Below, one piece after another: positions 17,602 through 26,399 of a stretch of 64,000 nucleotides of DNA. A program made the position numbers and the translations under genes. The stretch is taken from contig CAIXRA010000068.1 of the NCBI GenBank assembly GCA_903921725.1, positions 41,720 through 105,719 on the forward strand, written 5' to 3'. Source of the stretch: an uncultured Lentisphaerota bacterium. GTDB lineage: Bacteria > Verrucomicrobiota > Lentisphaeria > Oligosphaerales > CAITYL01. The notes under the pieces are model-generated. The model was given only the letters and a program-made list of their open reading frames with translations, was not told where the DNA came from and searched no databases. Numbering within the stretch: the stretch's first letter is position 1; every line of letters begins with the position of its first letter.

Positions 17602-18876
17602 TCACACCTTCGGGGCGAGATGGGCCGGGACATGGACGTTGCGGACGAGGTCCTCGAACGTCTCGCGTTCGCGGACGAGGTAGTGCTTGCCTTCGCTGAC
17701 GAGCACTTCCGCGGGGCGCAGGCGGCCGTTGTACTGGTAGCTCATGGTGTAGCCGTAGGCGCCGGCGTTCTCGACGACGACGAGGTCGCCGACGGCGATC
17801 CCCTCGGCCAGCGGGCGGTGTTTCACCCAGAAGTCGGTATTCTCGCAGATCTGGCCGCAGAGCCCGACCGGTTTGCGCGCCTCGTCCTCGCGCCCGTTGA
17901 CCAGGATGTGGTGGTAGGAGCCGTACATGGCGGGGCGGGCGAGGGTGTTCATGCCGACATCGGTGCCGACGATGCGCTGGTAGCTGTCCTTGATGGCGTG
18001 GACGCGGCCGACGATGTAGCCGGCGTCGCCGACGAAGTAGCGGGCGGGCTCCATCATCAGGCGTGGCGGCTTGAGGCCGTACTCGGCGACCTTGGTGCGG
18101 AACGTCTCCGCGATGCGCTGCGCGGTCTTGTCGATGTCGAGCGTCTCGTCGCCCTCCTTGTAGGGGATGCCGAGGCCGCCGCCGAGGTCCACGAACTCAA
18201 ACTCGATGCCGAGCTCGCGGCCGGTCTTGCCGATGATGTCCATGAGCATGCCGGTGACGCGGGCGAAATATTCCGGGTCGGTCATGCAGGAGCCGGGCAT
18301 CATGTGGGCGCCGAAGCGCTTGATGCCGGCGTCCTTGGCGGCCTTGTAGGCGGCGACGACGTGTTCCGGGTGGATGCCGAATTTGGCCTTGGGGCCGGCG
18401 TTGGTGACGAACTCGCCGATGCCGCTGTCGCCAAAGCCGGGGTTGATGCGGAAGGAGATCAGTTCCGGTTTGCCGAACTTGAGCACGCGCGGCAGGAGCG
18501 AGGCGTCGTCGAGGTTGAAGATGACGCCGCTTTCGAGCCCCTGGCGGATGTCATCGTCGGAGAGGAAGTTGCCGCTGAACATGACGTCCTCGCCGCCGAG
18601 GCCGATCGCCTTGGCGAGCAGGATCTCGTTCACGCTGGCCGCGTCGATCCCGGCGCCTTCCTGGCGCAGGATGTTGGCGACGGCCAGGTTGTTGCAGCAC
18701 TTGATGGCGTAGAACATCCGGAAGTTCGGGTAGTGCTTGGTGAACGCGGCGACGGCGCGGCGGAAGTTCTCGCGGATGCGCTTCTCCTCGTACACATAGG
18801 TCGGCGTGCCGTACTTCTCGGCGATGACGGCGGCCGGGACGCCCTCGAACTGGATCTGCTTGTTGACGATCTGCAT
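17602..18876 (-). CDS. lysA: Diaminopimelate decarboxylase
   Basis: PLP enzyme of fold type III that decarboxylates meso-diaminopimelate to L-lysine, the last step of the pathway. The 424-residue protein shows the PLP lysine in FYAIKCCNN (about residue 53), FGAHMMPGS, the glycine-rich FVDLGGGLGIPY phosphate loop, EPARYFVGDAGY and the C-terminal LCGQICENTDFW with the active-site cysteine contributed across the dimer. The start ATG at 18876 follows GAGGGG. No other lysine gene is adjacent; the neighbour on the same strand is a sugar epimerase 200 bp upstream, so co-transcription is possible but not evident. Confidence 0.93.
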   Translation of the reverse strand: MQIVNKQIQFEGVPAAVIAEKYGTPTYVYEEKRIRENFRRAVAAFTKHYPNFRMFYAIKCCNNLAVANILRQEGAGIDAASVNEILLAKAIGLGGEDVMFSGNFLSDDDIRQGLESGVIFNLDDASLLPRVLKFGKPELISFRINPGFGDSGIGEFVTNAGPKAKFGIHPEHVVAAYKAAKDAGIKRFGAHMMPGSCMTDPEYFARVTGMLMDIIGKTGRELGIEFEFVDLGGGLGIPYKEGDETLDIDKTAQRIAETFRTKVAEYGLKPPRLMMEPARYFVGDAGYIVGRVHAIKDSYQRIVGTDVGMNTLARPAMYGSYHHILVNGREDEARKPVGLCGQICENTDFWVKHRPLAEGIAVGDLVVVENAGAYGYTMSYQYNGRLRPAEVLVSEGKHYLVRERETFEDLVRNVHVPAHLAPKV

Positions 18877-19078
18877 GGCCGGTATGATTCCCCTCGGTTT
18901 TGATGAAAGGCATAAATTTAATGCCGGAACGCCAAAGGAAAAGCCGGCCCACGCACAGAGGATGGGCATTCCGACCGGCCATGTGCGAAATGTATTCCCG
19001 CGCGGAAATGCCGGGCTGGCGGCGACGCCAGCCATAAAACCATGCAGACAGAGAGGACTGGAAGGCGGCAGGCGCGCC

Positions 19079-20041
19079 TCACGGCTGGCGCATGTGGGCG
19101 GCGACGTCGAGAATGATCTCGTCGAGGCTCTTCCGCGGCTCCCAGCCGGTGAAGCGGCGGATCTTGTGGATGTCCGGCACGCGGCGGAGCATGTCCTCGA
19201 AACCCGGGGCGTAGGCCTTGTCGTACGGGATGTGCTCGACGGTGGAGCGGCTGCCGGTGAGCGCGACGACGCGCAGGGCCAGGTCATTGATCGTGACGGG
19301 GTTCGGCGAGCCGATATTGAAGATTTCACCCTCGGTCGCGGGGTCGGCGGCCAGGACGACGAGGGCGCGCACGGTGTCCTGGACGTGGCAGAAACAGCGG
19401 CTCTGCGCGCCGTCGCCGAACACGCGGACCGGCTGGCCGGCGAGCGCCTGCCCGACGAATCGGGGGATGACCATGCCGTAATCGCCGAGCTGCCGCGGCC
19501 CGACGGTGTTGAAGAAGCGCACAATGGTCGCCTTCAACCCCTTCTCCTTGCGGTAGGCGAAGGCGAGAAACTCGTCCATGGCCTTGCTGGCCGCATAGGA
19601 CCAGCGGAAATGCGTGGGGGGGCCGATGACCAGGTCGTCGGTCTCCCGGAACGTCGGGGAGTTCGCCTTGCCGTACACCTCGCTGGTGGAGGCGGCAATG
19701 ACACGGGTGCCGGCGGCGGCGGCATTCTTGAAGACCGCCTCGGTCGCGCGCAGGTTGGTTTCGATGGTATGCACGGGCGACTGCACAACGAGGTCGACGC
19801 CGACGGCGGCGGCAAGGTGGAAGACGAGGTCGGCGCCGGCGACCAAATCGGCCAGCTCCGGCGCCTCCTCGACGCGCCCCTTCACCAGCCGGAAGCGCGG
19901 TTCGCGCAGGATGGCGGCCAGATTCCCCATCCGGCCGGTGGACAAATCGTCGATGGCCGTCACCTCATGCCCCTCGCGGAGCAGGTGGTCCGCCAGATGG
20001 CTGCCGATGAATCCGGCGCCGCCGGTAATGAGAAAACGCAT
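19079..20041 (-). CDS. NAD-dependent sugar-nucleotide epimerase/dehydratase (extended SDR)
   Basis: A 320-residue cytosolic enzyme. It has the NAD-binding TGGAGFIGSHLADHLL at the N-terminus, IDDLSTG, HLAAAVGVD, the active-site serine in AASTSEVYGK and the catalytic YxxxK in WSYAASKAMDE. The substrate-binding half has VRFFNTVGPRQ and RCFCHVQDTV. The best matches by eye are UDP-glucose 4-epimerase and UDP-glucuronate decarboxylase types (COG0451), involved in making nucleotide sugars for envelope glycans. The exact substrate cannot be told. ATG 20041 begins right at the Rossmann strand; the longer frame to 20551 passes through tRNA-Lys and is not real. Confidence 0.85.
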   Translation of the reverse strand: MRFLITGGAGFIGSHLADHLLREGHEVTAIDDLSTGRMGNLAAILREPRFRLVKGRVEEAPELADLVAGADLVFHLAAAVGVDLVVQSPVHTIETNLRATEAVFKNAAAAGTRVIAASTSEVYGKANSPTFRETDDLVIGPPTHFRWSYAASKAMDEFLAFAYRKEKGLKATIVRFFNTVGPRQLGDYGMVIPRFVGQALAGQPVRVFGDGAQSRCFCHVQDTVRALVVLAADPATEGEIFNIGSPNPVTINDLALRVVALTGSRSTVEHIPYDKAYAPGFEDMLRRVPDIHKIRRFTGWEPRKSLDEIILDVAAHMRQP

Positions 20042-20250
20042 GGATGCCCCTCGTTGAATGGCAAATCGCGGAGCAACCGATGAAAGGCTGCCGGGACGGG
20101 ACGCAACGTAAAACCGCAGCGGAACCAACGGGAAACTGTACCACCTTCCGGCCAAATATCCACAGCCGGCGCCGCAAACCCGGCGGGCGGAGTCGCGCGC
20201 ATGAAAACGCACACGGGGGAAGGGCTGCGTACGGTTATTGAAATGCATCG

Positions 20251-20278
20251 TTGATTTTGCCTGTTGCCGGTGTAAATT
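20251..20278 (+). promoter_or_regulatory. Promoter of tRNA-Lys and possibly rpmB
   Basis: TTGATT, a 16-bp spacer and TAAATT, ending 39 bp before the tRNA. No terminator is visible between the tRNA and rpmB 62 bp later, so both may share this promoter. Confidence 0.6.
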
Positions 20279-20317
20279 ATGAACTTTGTCACTGCGGCCT
20301 GGCGCCGTGGTCGGGAT

Positions 20318-20390
20318 GAGTTGGTAGCTCAGTCGGTAGAGCAACGCCCTTTTAAGGCGTGGGTCCCGGGTTCGAATCCCGGCCAACTCA
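20318..20390 (+). tRNA. tRNA-Lys (TTT)
   Basis: Acceptor GAGTTGG pairs with CCAACTC, D arm TAGCTCAGTCGGTAGAGC, anticodon stem ACGCC/GGCGT with loop CTTTTAA (anticodon TTT), T arm CCGGGTTCGAATCCCGG. CCA is not encoded, unlike tRNA-Ala and tRNA-Gly in this window. Confidence 0.95.
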
Positions 20391-20452
20391 CTTTTTCGCA
20401 TAGGTGTGCCGTGCGCAAGCGCGGCGGAGTCAAGAGAACCGAGGGTAAAGCC

Positions 20453-20680
20453 ATGAGTCAGGTTTGCGCAATCTGCGGAAAAGCGAAGCATGTCGGCGGT
20501 TCCATCACACGCCGCGGTCTGGCCAAGAAAAAGGGCGGCATCGGCATGCATGTGGTGAAGAACGTCAACCGTGTCTTCGCGCCGAACGTGCAGCCCGTCC
20601 GCGCCAAGGTCAACGGCGTCACGAAGCGGCTGAACGTCTGCACGGCGTGCATCCGTTCCGGGAAGATCGAGAAGGCCTGA
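20453..20680 (+). CDS. rpmB: Large-subunit ribosomal protein L28, zinc-binding form
   Basis: A 75-residue basic protein: MSQVCAICGK at the start, HVGGSITRRGLAKKKGG, NRVFAPNVQPVRA and VCTACIRSGKI at the end. The two CxxC pairs (CAIC and CTAC) are the zinc-binding ribbon of C+ L28. It binds near the exit-site region of the 50S subunit. ATG 20453 is the natural family start. It lies 62 bp after tRNA-Lys on the same strand and is followed by queD. L33, the usual partner of rpmB, is not nearby. Confidence 0.95.
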   Translation: MSQVCAICGKAKHVGGSITRRGLAKKKGGIGMHVVKNVNRVFAPNVQPVRAKVNGVTKRLNVCTACIRSGKIEKA

Positions 20681-20786
20681 TTAGGCTTGTCCGATTCGGT
20701 TTGTGGTTCTGGGCAATCCCCGTTCCGGCCAACCCCGATTGCCATTGGGAAGCCGGAATACGTGGACGGACTAAAATGGGCGGACG

Positions 20787-21158
20787 ATGTTTGAAGTCTT
20801 TGTCAGAACCCATTTCTCCGCGGCGCACCGGCTGGCCGACTATCAGGGTGACTGCGCCCGACTGCACGGCCACAACTGGGAGGTGACGGTCACCCTCGGC
20901 GCCCAAGAGCTCGATGCCATCGGCCTGGCCGTTGATTTCCGGGAGCTCAAGCAGGAGCTTGGCGGATTGATGGGCGAGCTCGACCACTCGGAGCTGAACC
21001 AGCATCCGGAGCTGGCGGACGTGAACCCGACTTGCGAGGTCATCGCCCGCTTCCTTTACCGCCGCCTGGCCGCACATTTTTCCGGCGGACACAAGGCCCG
21101 GGTTCTGCGGGTCCAAGTGTGCGAGACACCGGGCGCCGGCGTAGTCTATTACGAATAA
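20787..21158 (+). CDS. queD: 6-carboxy-5,6,7,8-tetrahydropterin synthase
   Basis: A 123-residue enzyme of the PTPS/QueD family, which converts dihydroneopterin triphosphate to 6-carboxytetrahydropterin for queuosine tRNA modification. Zinc ligands are visible: FSAAHRL (first His) and ARLHGHNW (second and third His). The catalytic Cys precedes them in DCARLHGH, LDHSELN carries the catalytic His, and VCETPGAGVVYYE contains the terminal Glu. The length and the Cys position fit QueD rather than eukaryotic PTPS. queC and queE are not in the window. It starts 106 bp after rpmB and ends 64 bp before gltA, all on the plus strand. Confidence 0.9.
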   Translation: MFEVFVRTHFSAAHRLADYQGDCARLHGHNWEVTVTLGAQELDAIGLAVDFRELKQELGGLMGELDHSELNQHPELADVNPTCEVIARFLYRRLAAHFSGGHKARVLRVQVCETPGAGVVYYE

Positions 21159-21222
21159 TCCGTTCCATCCAAAACATATCTAGTGCCCGTACTGGGGCCA
21201 ACCAAAAGGGGGGTTGGACGCC

Positions 21223-22545
21223 ATGGGAGCTCCGCCTGTTGCAGCCAAAATTGGGGATGCCGAACTCCACTACGACGGCCGCGTCTTCAAGCTGCCGGTC
21301 GTCGAGGGCACGGAGCATGAGCGCGCCCTGGACATCAGCCGCCTGCGCGACCAGACCGGCTTGGTGACGCTCGACTACGGCTACAAGAACACCGGCAGTT
21401 GCCAGAGCGAGATTACCTATCTCGACGGCGAGCAGGGCGTCCTCCGCTACCGCGGCTACCCCGTCGAAGAGCTTGCCGAAAAGTCCCGCTTCGTCGAAGT
21501 CGCCTACCTCCTGGTCCACGGCCGCCTCCCCCGGAAAGAGGAGCAGCAGAAATTCTCGGATCTGCTGACTCGGCACTCGATGATCCACGAGGACATGACC
21601 CAGTTCTTCAAAAACTACCCCGAGCACTCGCACCCGATGGCGATTCTCTCGGCAATGGTCGTCTCCCTCTCCTCCTTCTACCCCGAAATGTCGCAGGACA
21701 ATGTGGACGAAGAGCTGACGCACATCGACATCACCACGACGCGCCTGCTCTCCAAGCTGCGCACCGTCGCGGCCTTCTCCTACAAGAAATCAATCGGCGA
21801 GCCGTTCGTCTATCCGCGGCACGACCTGAAATACTGCGCCAACTTCCTGAACATGATGTTCTCCTCGCCGGTGCGGCCCTATGAGGTGAACCCGGTCTTG
21901 GAGCGTGCGCTGAACGTCCTGCTGATCCTCCACGCCGATCACGAACAGAACTGCTCGACCTCCGCCGTGCGCGCCGTCGGCAGCGCCAAGGTCAACCTCT
22001 ACGCCGCCGTCACGGCCGGCATCTGCGCCCTCTGGGGCCCACTCCACGGCGGCGCCAACCAGGAGGTGATCGAGATGCTCGAGGAGATCCAGAAGATGGG
22101 CGGCGATGTGAAGAAGGTCATCGAACGCGCCAAGGACAAGAAAGATCCGTTCCGCCTCTACGGCTTCGGCCACCGCGTGTACAAGAACTACGACCCCCGC
22201 GCCCGCATCATCAAAAAGACCTGCATGGAAGTTCTCAACGAACTCAAGATCAAGGACCCGCTCCTCGACATCGCCATGGAGCTTGAGGAGTGCGTGCAGA
22301 CCGACCCCTACTTCGTTGAGCGCAAGCTCTATCCGAACGTCGACTTCTACAGCGGCATCATCTACCGCGCCATGGGCATCCCCGTGAGCATGTTCACCGT
22401 GATGTTTGCCATCGGCCGCCTGCCGGGCTGGATTGCGCAGTGGAAGGAGTCGCAGGAGGATCCGGACTTCAAAATCCAGCGCCCGCGCCAAATCTACACA
22501 GGCCCCACGGTCCGGCATTATGTGCCGCTTGAGGAACGAGGCTGA
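21223..22545 (+). CDS. gltA: Citrate synthase
   Basis: Condenses oxaloacetate and acetyl-CoA to citrate. The 440-residue length and layout fit the type II (hexameric, NADH-regulated) lineage. Visible are GSCQSEITYLDGEQGVLRYR near the N-terminus, the first catalytic His in HADHEQNCST, the second in GPLHGGANQEV, FGFGHRVYKNYDPRA for CoA and oxaloacetate binding, and the catalytic Asp in PNVDFYSG. ATG 21223 was chosen because an AAGGGGGG ribosome site lies 9 nt ahead; the TTG at 21214 would abut that site. It converges on the pilin cassette with only 29 bp between the stops. Confidence 0.96.
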   Translation: MGAPPVAAKIGDAELHYDGRVFKLPVVEGTEHERALDISRLRDQTGLVTLDYGYKNTGSCQSEITYLDGEQGVLRYRGYPVEELAEKSRFVEVAYLLVHGRLPRKEEQQKFSDLLTRHSMIHEDMTQFFKNYPEHSHPMAILSAMVVSLSSFYPEMSQDNVDEELTHIDITTTRLLSKLRTVAAFSYKKSIGEPFVYPRHDLKYCANFLNMMFSSPVRPYEVNPVLERALNVLLILHADHEQNCSTSAVRAVGSAKVNLYAAVTAGICALWGPLHGGANQEVIEMLEEIQKMGGDVKKVIERAKDKKDPFRLYGFGHRVYKNYDPRARIIKKTCMEVLNELKIKDPLLDIAMELEECVQTDPYFVERKLYPNVDFYSGIIYRAMGIPVSMFTVMFAIGRLPGWIAQWKESQEDPDFKIQRPRQIYTGPTVRHYVPLEERG

Positions 22546-22574
22546 CGCCGGAGCCCGGGCCCCGCTTCACGGCT

Positions 22575-23474
22575 TCAGTTCCCGTTCTGCCAGTCCATGC
22601 TCCACTTCAGCTTCTTCAGGCCGTTGATCGGGATCCGCCCCGCATGGCCGTCCACAAACACGATGCAGATCCCCTGCTCGTGCCGGGTGATGGAGGAGCG
22701 GACCATGCTTCCGGCGCTGTCCGGATCCGACAGGCCGTAGATGGAGACATTGACCCGATTGTCGGGGAGAGCAAGATCCTCCCGCGGCCAGAGGTCCACC
22801 CACTGGCAGTCCAGGAAGAGCGGGGTGTTCGTGGCGGCGCGCGCCGTGGATCCAATCCATTTCTTTCTCAACTGGTCCATCCCGAGCCTGGGACAGTAAC
22901 GTCCGCCGACGAGCCAGTCGTTGCCCGGCATGTCCTGCGCCCAGAAAGGGCTGTACATGTAGCCGTTCATGCCGTAGCTCCCCCACGAACCATCGGGGGA
23001 ATAGTACCAGTCGCACGTACTTGGTGACGCGCCGGCAAAAGTCGTGGCGTTCGGGCAGAACCGGAGACGGTCCCGCTTTTCATTCGACCCGCTGGTGTGG
23101 TAGGGAATCAGCATGGACATCCAGAGAACGCTCCCGTAATAAGGGATGAACTGCTGCCGGTTGTCCCCCAGATAAAGCTGGTGCGCCACCTGGAGCATCC
23201 GCAGGTTGGAGACGCAACTGGCTTCGCGCGCCTTGGCCGACGCCAGCCGCACGGCGGGAAAAAGCAGGGACAGGAGAATAATCAGAACCGCGGCCGACGC
23301 CAGCATCTCAAGCAGTGTAAAGGGGGCCGATCGCCGCACGGCGGAGGCGCAGCCGTGGCGGGTGCGTGCACCGGGGTAGGAATCAGCGGAGCGGGCTGCA
23401 GAAAACAGAAACCGTGCTGCCGCCGGCTGGGGATTCTCCTGCCTGAAAAACCAAAAGGCGTGAGGTCTTGGCAT
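22575..23474 (-). CDS. Type II/IV pseudopilin with prepilin-type N-terminus and C-terminal VDGHA
   Basis: A secreted pilin-like protein. After a long leader comes the cleavage/methylation signature PFTLLEMLASAAVLIILLSL (Glu at +5), then the KAREASCVSNLRMLQVAHQL helix and a globular domain ending HEQGICIVFVDGHA, the H-x-DG motif of the large DUF1559-type family of Planctomycetes and Lentisphaerota. ATG 23474 has a strong AAGGGGGAG ribosome site 7 nt upstream, giving 299 residues and a 59-residue leader. This start overlaps the upstream gene by 92 bp. A GTG at 23339 would give a conventional leader (VRRSA-PFTLLEM) and no overlap but has no ribosome site. It is the last gene of the cassette. Confidence 0.85.
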   Translation of the reverse strand: MPRPHAFWFFRQENPQPAAARFLFSAARSADSYPGARTRHGCASAVRRSAPFTLLEMLASAAVLIILLSLLFPAVRLASAKAREASCVSNLRMLQVAHQLYLGDNRQQFIPYYGSVLWMSMLIPYHTSGSNEKRDRLRFCPNATTFAGASPSTCDWYYSPDGSWGSYGMNGYMYSPFWAQDMPGNDWLVGGRYCPRLGMDQLRKKWIGSTARAATNTPLFLDCQWVDLWPREDLALPDNRVNVSIYGLSDPDSAGSMVRSSITRHEQGICIVFVDGHAGRIPINGLKKLKWSMDWQNGN

Positions 23475-24126
23475 GAGTGTACTCCCCCTTCGTAGCACTG
23501 GCCGACGGGGCTACGGACATCCGGCTCCAGCCGGCGTTCCGCAACGCCTCGTCATACGCTCTCGCCGCAACTTCGGGAGACGCCATCGCGGCGGTCACCG
23601 CAAACGTGGACTTGTTCTTCTCCAGCCGCATGACCATTTCCGCCCTGCCCTGCGGCTGCGGAATCTCTTTCGGCCACTCCGGCGCGTCACCCCCCGGTTC
23701 CGCCGCCGGCATGCGAAGGGAAAAAACCACTGTCGTCTTCGCACCGCCCCCCGCGTAAACATAGTGCCGCCGAAGCCCCGCGCCACTCCCCGGCTCGTCA
23801 ACCACGAACGCGTTGTCGCCGGACGTGCGGATTTTCCAGCCGGCAGCGCCGCCCTTCACCACGGCCAGCGCTTCGGCGGGGGAAAGGCGCGAGGTGCCGA
23901 CGGACAGCTCCCCCGTCCTCCCGTTGACGCTGACCGGTTCGCGAAGGAAAATCTGCGGCTGGAGAAGGCCGGCCACGGAGTCGGCGGCCCTTCCGGACGG
24001 CGCCACGCTGTAGACATCGGCCGGGGCCGGCGGGATTCCGGCAAGAAAGCCGAAGGCGCAGACAACGGCGGCACGCAGAACCGCCGGACGCCGCCGCCAA
24101 GGCTTATGATGGGTTGCCGCCGGCAT
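23383..24126 (-). CDS. Exported protein of unknown function in the pilin cassette
   Basis: A 247-residue protein with an N-terminal signal or anchor (RRPAVLRAAVVCAFGFLAG followed by PPAPA). The mature part has no family I recognise. It contains a middle section with alternating strands (RRHYVYAGGGAKTTVVFSLR) and ends with VFCSPLR. It is 17 bp downstream of the TadG-like gene and its 3-prime end overlaps the pseudopilin start, so it belongs to the same transcript. Its position suggests an accessory of the pilus or secreted complex, by context only. Confidence 0.7.
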   Translation of the reverse strand: MPAATHHKPWRRRPAVLRAAVVCAFGFLAGIPPAPADVYSVAPSGRAADSVAGLLQPQIFLREPVSVNGRTGELSVGTSRLSPAEALAVVKGGAAGWKIRTSGDNAFVVDEPGSGAGLRRHYVYAGGGAKTTVVFSLRMPAAEPGGDAPEWPKEIPQPQGRAEMVMRLEKNKSTFAVTAAMASPEVAARAYDEALRNAGWSRMSVAPSASATKGEYTHAKTSRLLVFQAGESPAGGSTVSVFCSPLR

Positions 24127-24143
24127 GAAAACGCCCCCTCCGA

Positions 24144-25679
24144 TCAGTGAAGACTGTCCGGCCCGCCGCTCGAACCGCCGCCGCCGCCGGGGCGGAAGAC
24201 GGGCGTGCAGGGATCCTTCCGGTCATCCGCCGTGCCGAGCTGTCCATCGGCGCCGGCCATATAGGTGGTGCGCCACGAATCATAAGTCCACCAAGATGTG
24301 CTGAACGCGGAAGCTGAATCGTTGTAGAGCTTGATGGCATTCAGGTAATAGGCGTATTTTGCGCTGATCTCCGACGGCACGTTGGGATAGTCGGGATTGC
24401 CGAAATAATCAATGATGAACTTGTAGAAGTCCGGATCCTCGCTGTATGGCGTGGCGGTGACCAGCGAGGTGGGGATGAGCCGGGTTTCCGTAAACACCGG
24501 CAGGACGAGGCCTATGCTCTGCGGCGCCGTGGAATTGATGCTGCCAAACGGCTTGGCCGACGCAGTGCTCTGCACCTCGCCCACAACGGATGCCTGCTCG
24601 CCGTATTTCCAGGACTTGTTGTGGGAGATGTACTGCGGGTAGGCGTGGGTGATGAAACGAGCGCAGGCCCCGCCATAGGTGTATTCCGTCTTGAAGGAGG
24701 AGCGGAGATATTTATTGATGAACTCGTAGTTCCCGGTCTCGTTCCAATCCGCATCGTACACCGCCCAGCGCACCTTGTCGACGTCCTCCTGGCCGGCGGA
24801 AAGCGCCTGTTGGCCGCGGGTCACATGCAGGTCGGAGACGCCGCTAATCTGCGCCGGATCCATGCTGTCGGAAAAGTTGATGCGGAGCGACAGGTATTCA
24901 CTTCCGGGAAAGAACGCCTGCGTGTTGCGCTCGTAACGGATGCCGGAAAGGTCGATCGGTCCGTGGCTGGGACCAATTCCACGCCGGTAAAACCAGCAAT
25001 AGTCCCTGGCATACACAGCTTTATAAAAATCTGCATCCGCGAGAAGACTGCCGCCGGCCCCAAGCAGCACCGGACTGCCGTTGAGCAACCGAGTGTTCGT
25101 CGGATTGGCAGCGATGCCGTCCGCCATGACGTCGAAAAGAAGCGTGGAATAAAGGGATACCCAGCTGAATCCGAAATTGTCCGGGTCGGTTCCGTAAAAA
25201 TCGGCGTAATAACTCTCGCTCCCGCCGGAAAGACAGCTGTTGTAATGCTCCCACATGGCGCTGGTGTAACCCGAATCGCTGCGCAGGCCGTTTTGTTTGG
25301 CGGCCTGCTGCGCCGCCGCCAGCCCCATCATCGGACCGACATAGGCCAGCCGCGCCTGCAGTTGGGTCATCTGCTCCGTGTGGGCGACATCCACCGGCGA
25401 GGTGGGATCCTCGGAATCCGTCAGCATGACGGTCGTCGCCTTGAGCAGGTTCAGCTCGCCGATCATGTTCAACGTGCGTCCCTGCCAGGCGGCGCCGGCG
25501 AGCGCGGCGGCGTCCACGCCCGTCTGGCTGCGGGCGCGCAGACGGATGATGCCCTGCAGGTCGAACAGGAAGAAACCGAACACCAGGATGACGACCAGCA
25601 TCACCACCACGACCAACAAAACCTGGCCGCTGCCGCGGCGGTGGATCCGGCGCATGGAATGGGGGGAGATTCTCTTCAT
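24144..25679 (-). CDS. TadG-like pilus assembly protein
   Basis: A 511-residue protein. The N-terminus has the TadG/TadE-type pattern: basic RRIHRRGSGQ, then a hydrophobic helix VLLVVVVMLVVILVFGFFLF and the segment RARSQTGVDAAALAGAAWQG, the usual DAAALAGA stretch of Tad proteins. The remaining 430 residues are a large extracytoplasmic domain rich in Tyr, Ser and Asn with no recognised fold, ending in a Gly-rich FRPGGGGGSSGGPDSLH tail. The start overlaps the stop of the upstream TadE-like gene (25676-25679), indicating translational coupling. Tad minor pilins of this type help build or anchor adhesive pili. Confidence 0.8.
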   Translation of the reverse strand: MKRISPHSMRRIHRRGSGQVLLVVVVMLVVILVFGFFLFDLQGIIRLRARSQTGVDAAALAGAAWQGRTLNMIGELNLLKATTVMLTDSEDPTSPVDVAHTEQMTQLQARLAYVGPMMGLAAAQQAAKQNGLRSDSGYTSAMWEHYNSCLSGGSESYYADFYGTDPDNFGFSWVSLYSTLLFDVMADGIAANPTNTRLLNGSPVLLGAGGSLLADADFYKAVYARDYCWFYRRGIGPSHGPIDLSGIRYERNTQAFFPGSEYLSLRINFSDSMDPAQISGVSDLHVTRGQQALSAGQEDVDKVRWAVYDADWNETGNYEFINKYLRSSFKTEYTYGGACARFITHAYPQYISHNKSWKYGEQASVVGEVQSTASAKPFGSINSTAPQSIGLVLPVFTETRLIPTSLVTATPYSEDPDFYKFIIDYFGNPDYPNVPSEISAKYAYYLNAIKLYNDSASAFSTSWWTYDSWRTTYMAGADGQLGTADDRKDPCTPVFRPGGGGGSSGGPDSLH

Positions 25680-26230
25680 TCGAGATAAAGCCCCGCGTGG
25701 TTGAACATGCTCACACTGCCGGAAAAATCAATCGTGTCGCTGCTCATGTAGGCGCGATGCATCGGTATTTCCAGCGGATAATCACTGACGTTGACGCTGA
25801 CATCGACCATGCCGTCGCTGTTGCCGCCCGGAAGCTGCCGGTTGATGCGGTCCCAGTACTCGTAGTACAGAGTGTAGCCGTCCGACTGCAGGAAATCCTT
25901 AATGAGCTGGGGTTCGACCGCAGCCAGTTCCTGCTGGGTCATCGCCGAGTAGGATGCGGGGGTTTCCAGCTTGCCGGCCATGCCGATGCTGCCCACCTCC
26001 TGCGCACGGTGGACAAGATCATCCTTGAACCCGACCACATAGGAACGGCCCGTCACGAACGCCGCATGGTCGGCAATCATCAGGTTCTTGGCGTAAAGCC
26101 CCACTTGAAGGAGGGCGAACGACACCAGAAGCAGCACCATCAGCGCCATCACGGTCTCGATGATCGCCTGGTGCCGGCAACGCGAAACACGGAACGGAAC
26201 GCCATCATCCGTTGTCGCCGGGACACGCAT
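25676..26230 (-). CDS. TadE-like minor pilin
   Basis: A 184-residue protein with the TadE pattern: basic SRCRHQAIIETVMALMVLLL, with Glu inside the hydrophobic helix start, then LQVGLYAKNLMIADHAAFVT in place of the usual A-x-x-A helix. The C-terminal 100 residues are extracytoplasmic and end MFNHAGLYLE. ATG 26230 follows GGAAAGGAAAC and was preferred over upstream in-frame starts that would run into the intergenic region. It is followed without a gap by the TadG-like gene and lies 170 bp after the Flp-like pilin gene. Confidence 0.8.
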   Translation of the reverse strand: MRVPATTDDGVPFRVSRCRHQAIIETVMALMVLLLVSFALLQVGLYAKNLMIADHAAFVTGRSYVVGFKDDLVHRAQEVGSIGMAGKLETPASYSAMTQQELAAVEPQLIKDFLQSDGYTLYYEYWDRINRQLPGGNSDGMVDVSVNVSDYPLEIPMHRAYMSSDTIDFSGSVSMFNHAGLYLE

Positions 26231-26399
26231 GCCGTTTCCTTTCCGCCCGCCGCGCGGCGGCATCCAAAACTGAGTCGGGTTATGCAGACAAGAGGACAGG
26301 CTCTTCAGGATTTGCAGGATGAAGATGACGGAAAAGCCGAAACGGTCTCCGGCCTGTCCGTCAGCAAAATCCCGCAATCCGGTCCAACCATGGGCGCCG

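Noticed and set aside
17248..18903. A 551-residue plus-strand frame opposite lysA
   Set aside because: Long antisense frames are expected in GC-rich genes; lysA on the minus strand has all its catalytic motifs.
19079..20551. A 490-residue version of the epimerase
   Set aside because: The extension would run through tRNA-Lys; the Rossmann start is at 20041.
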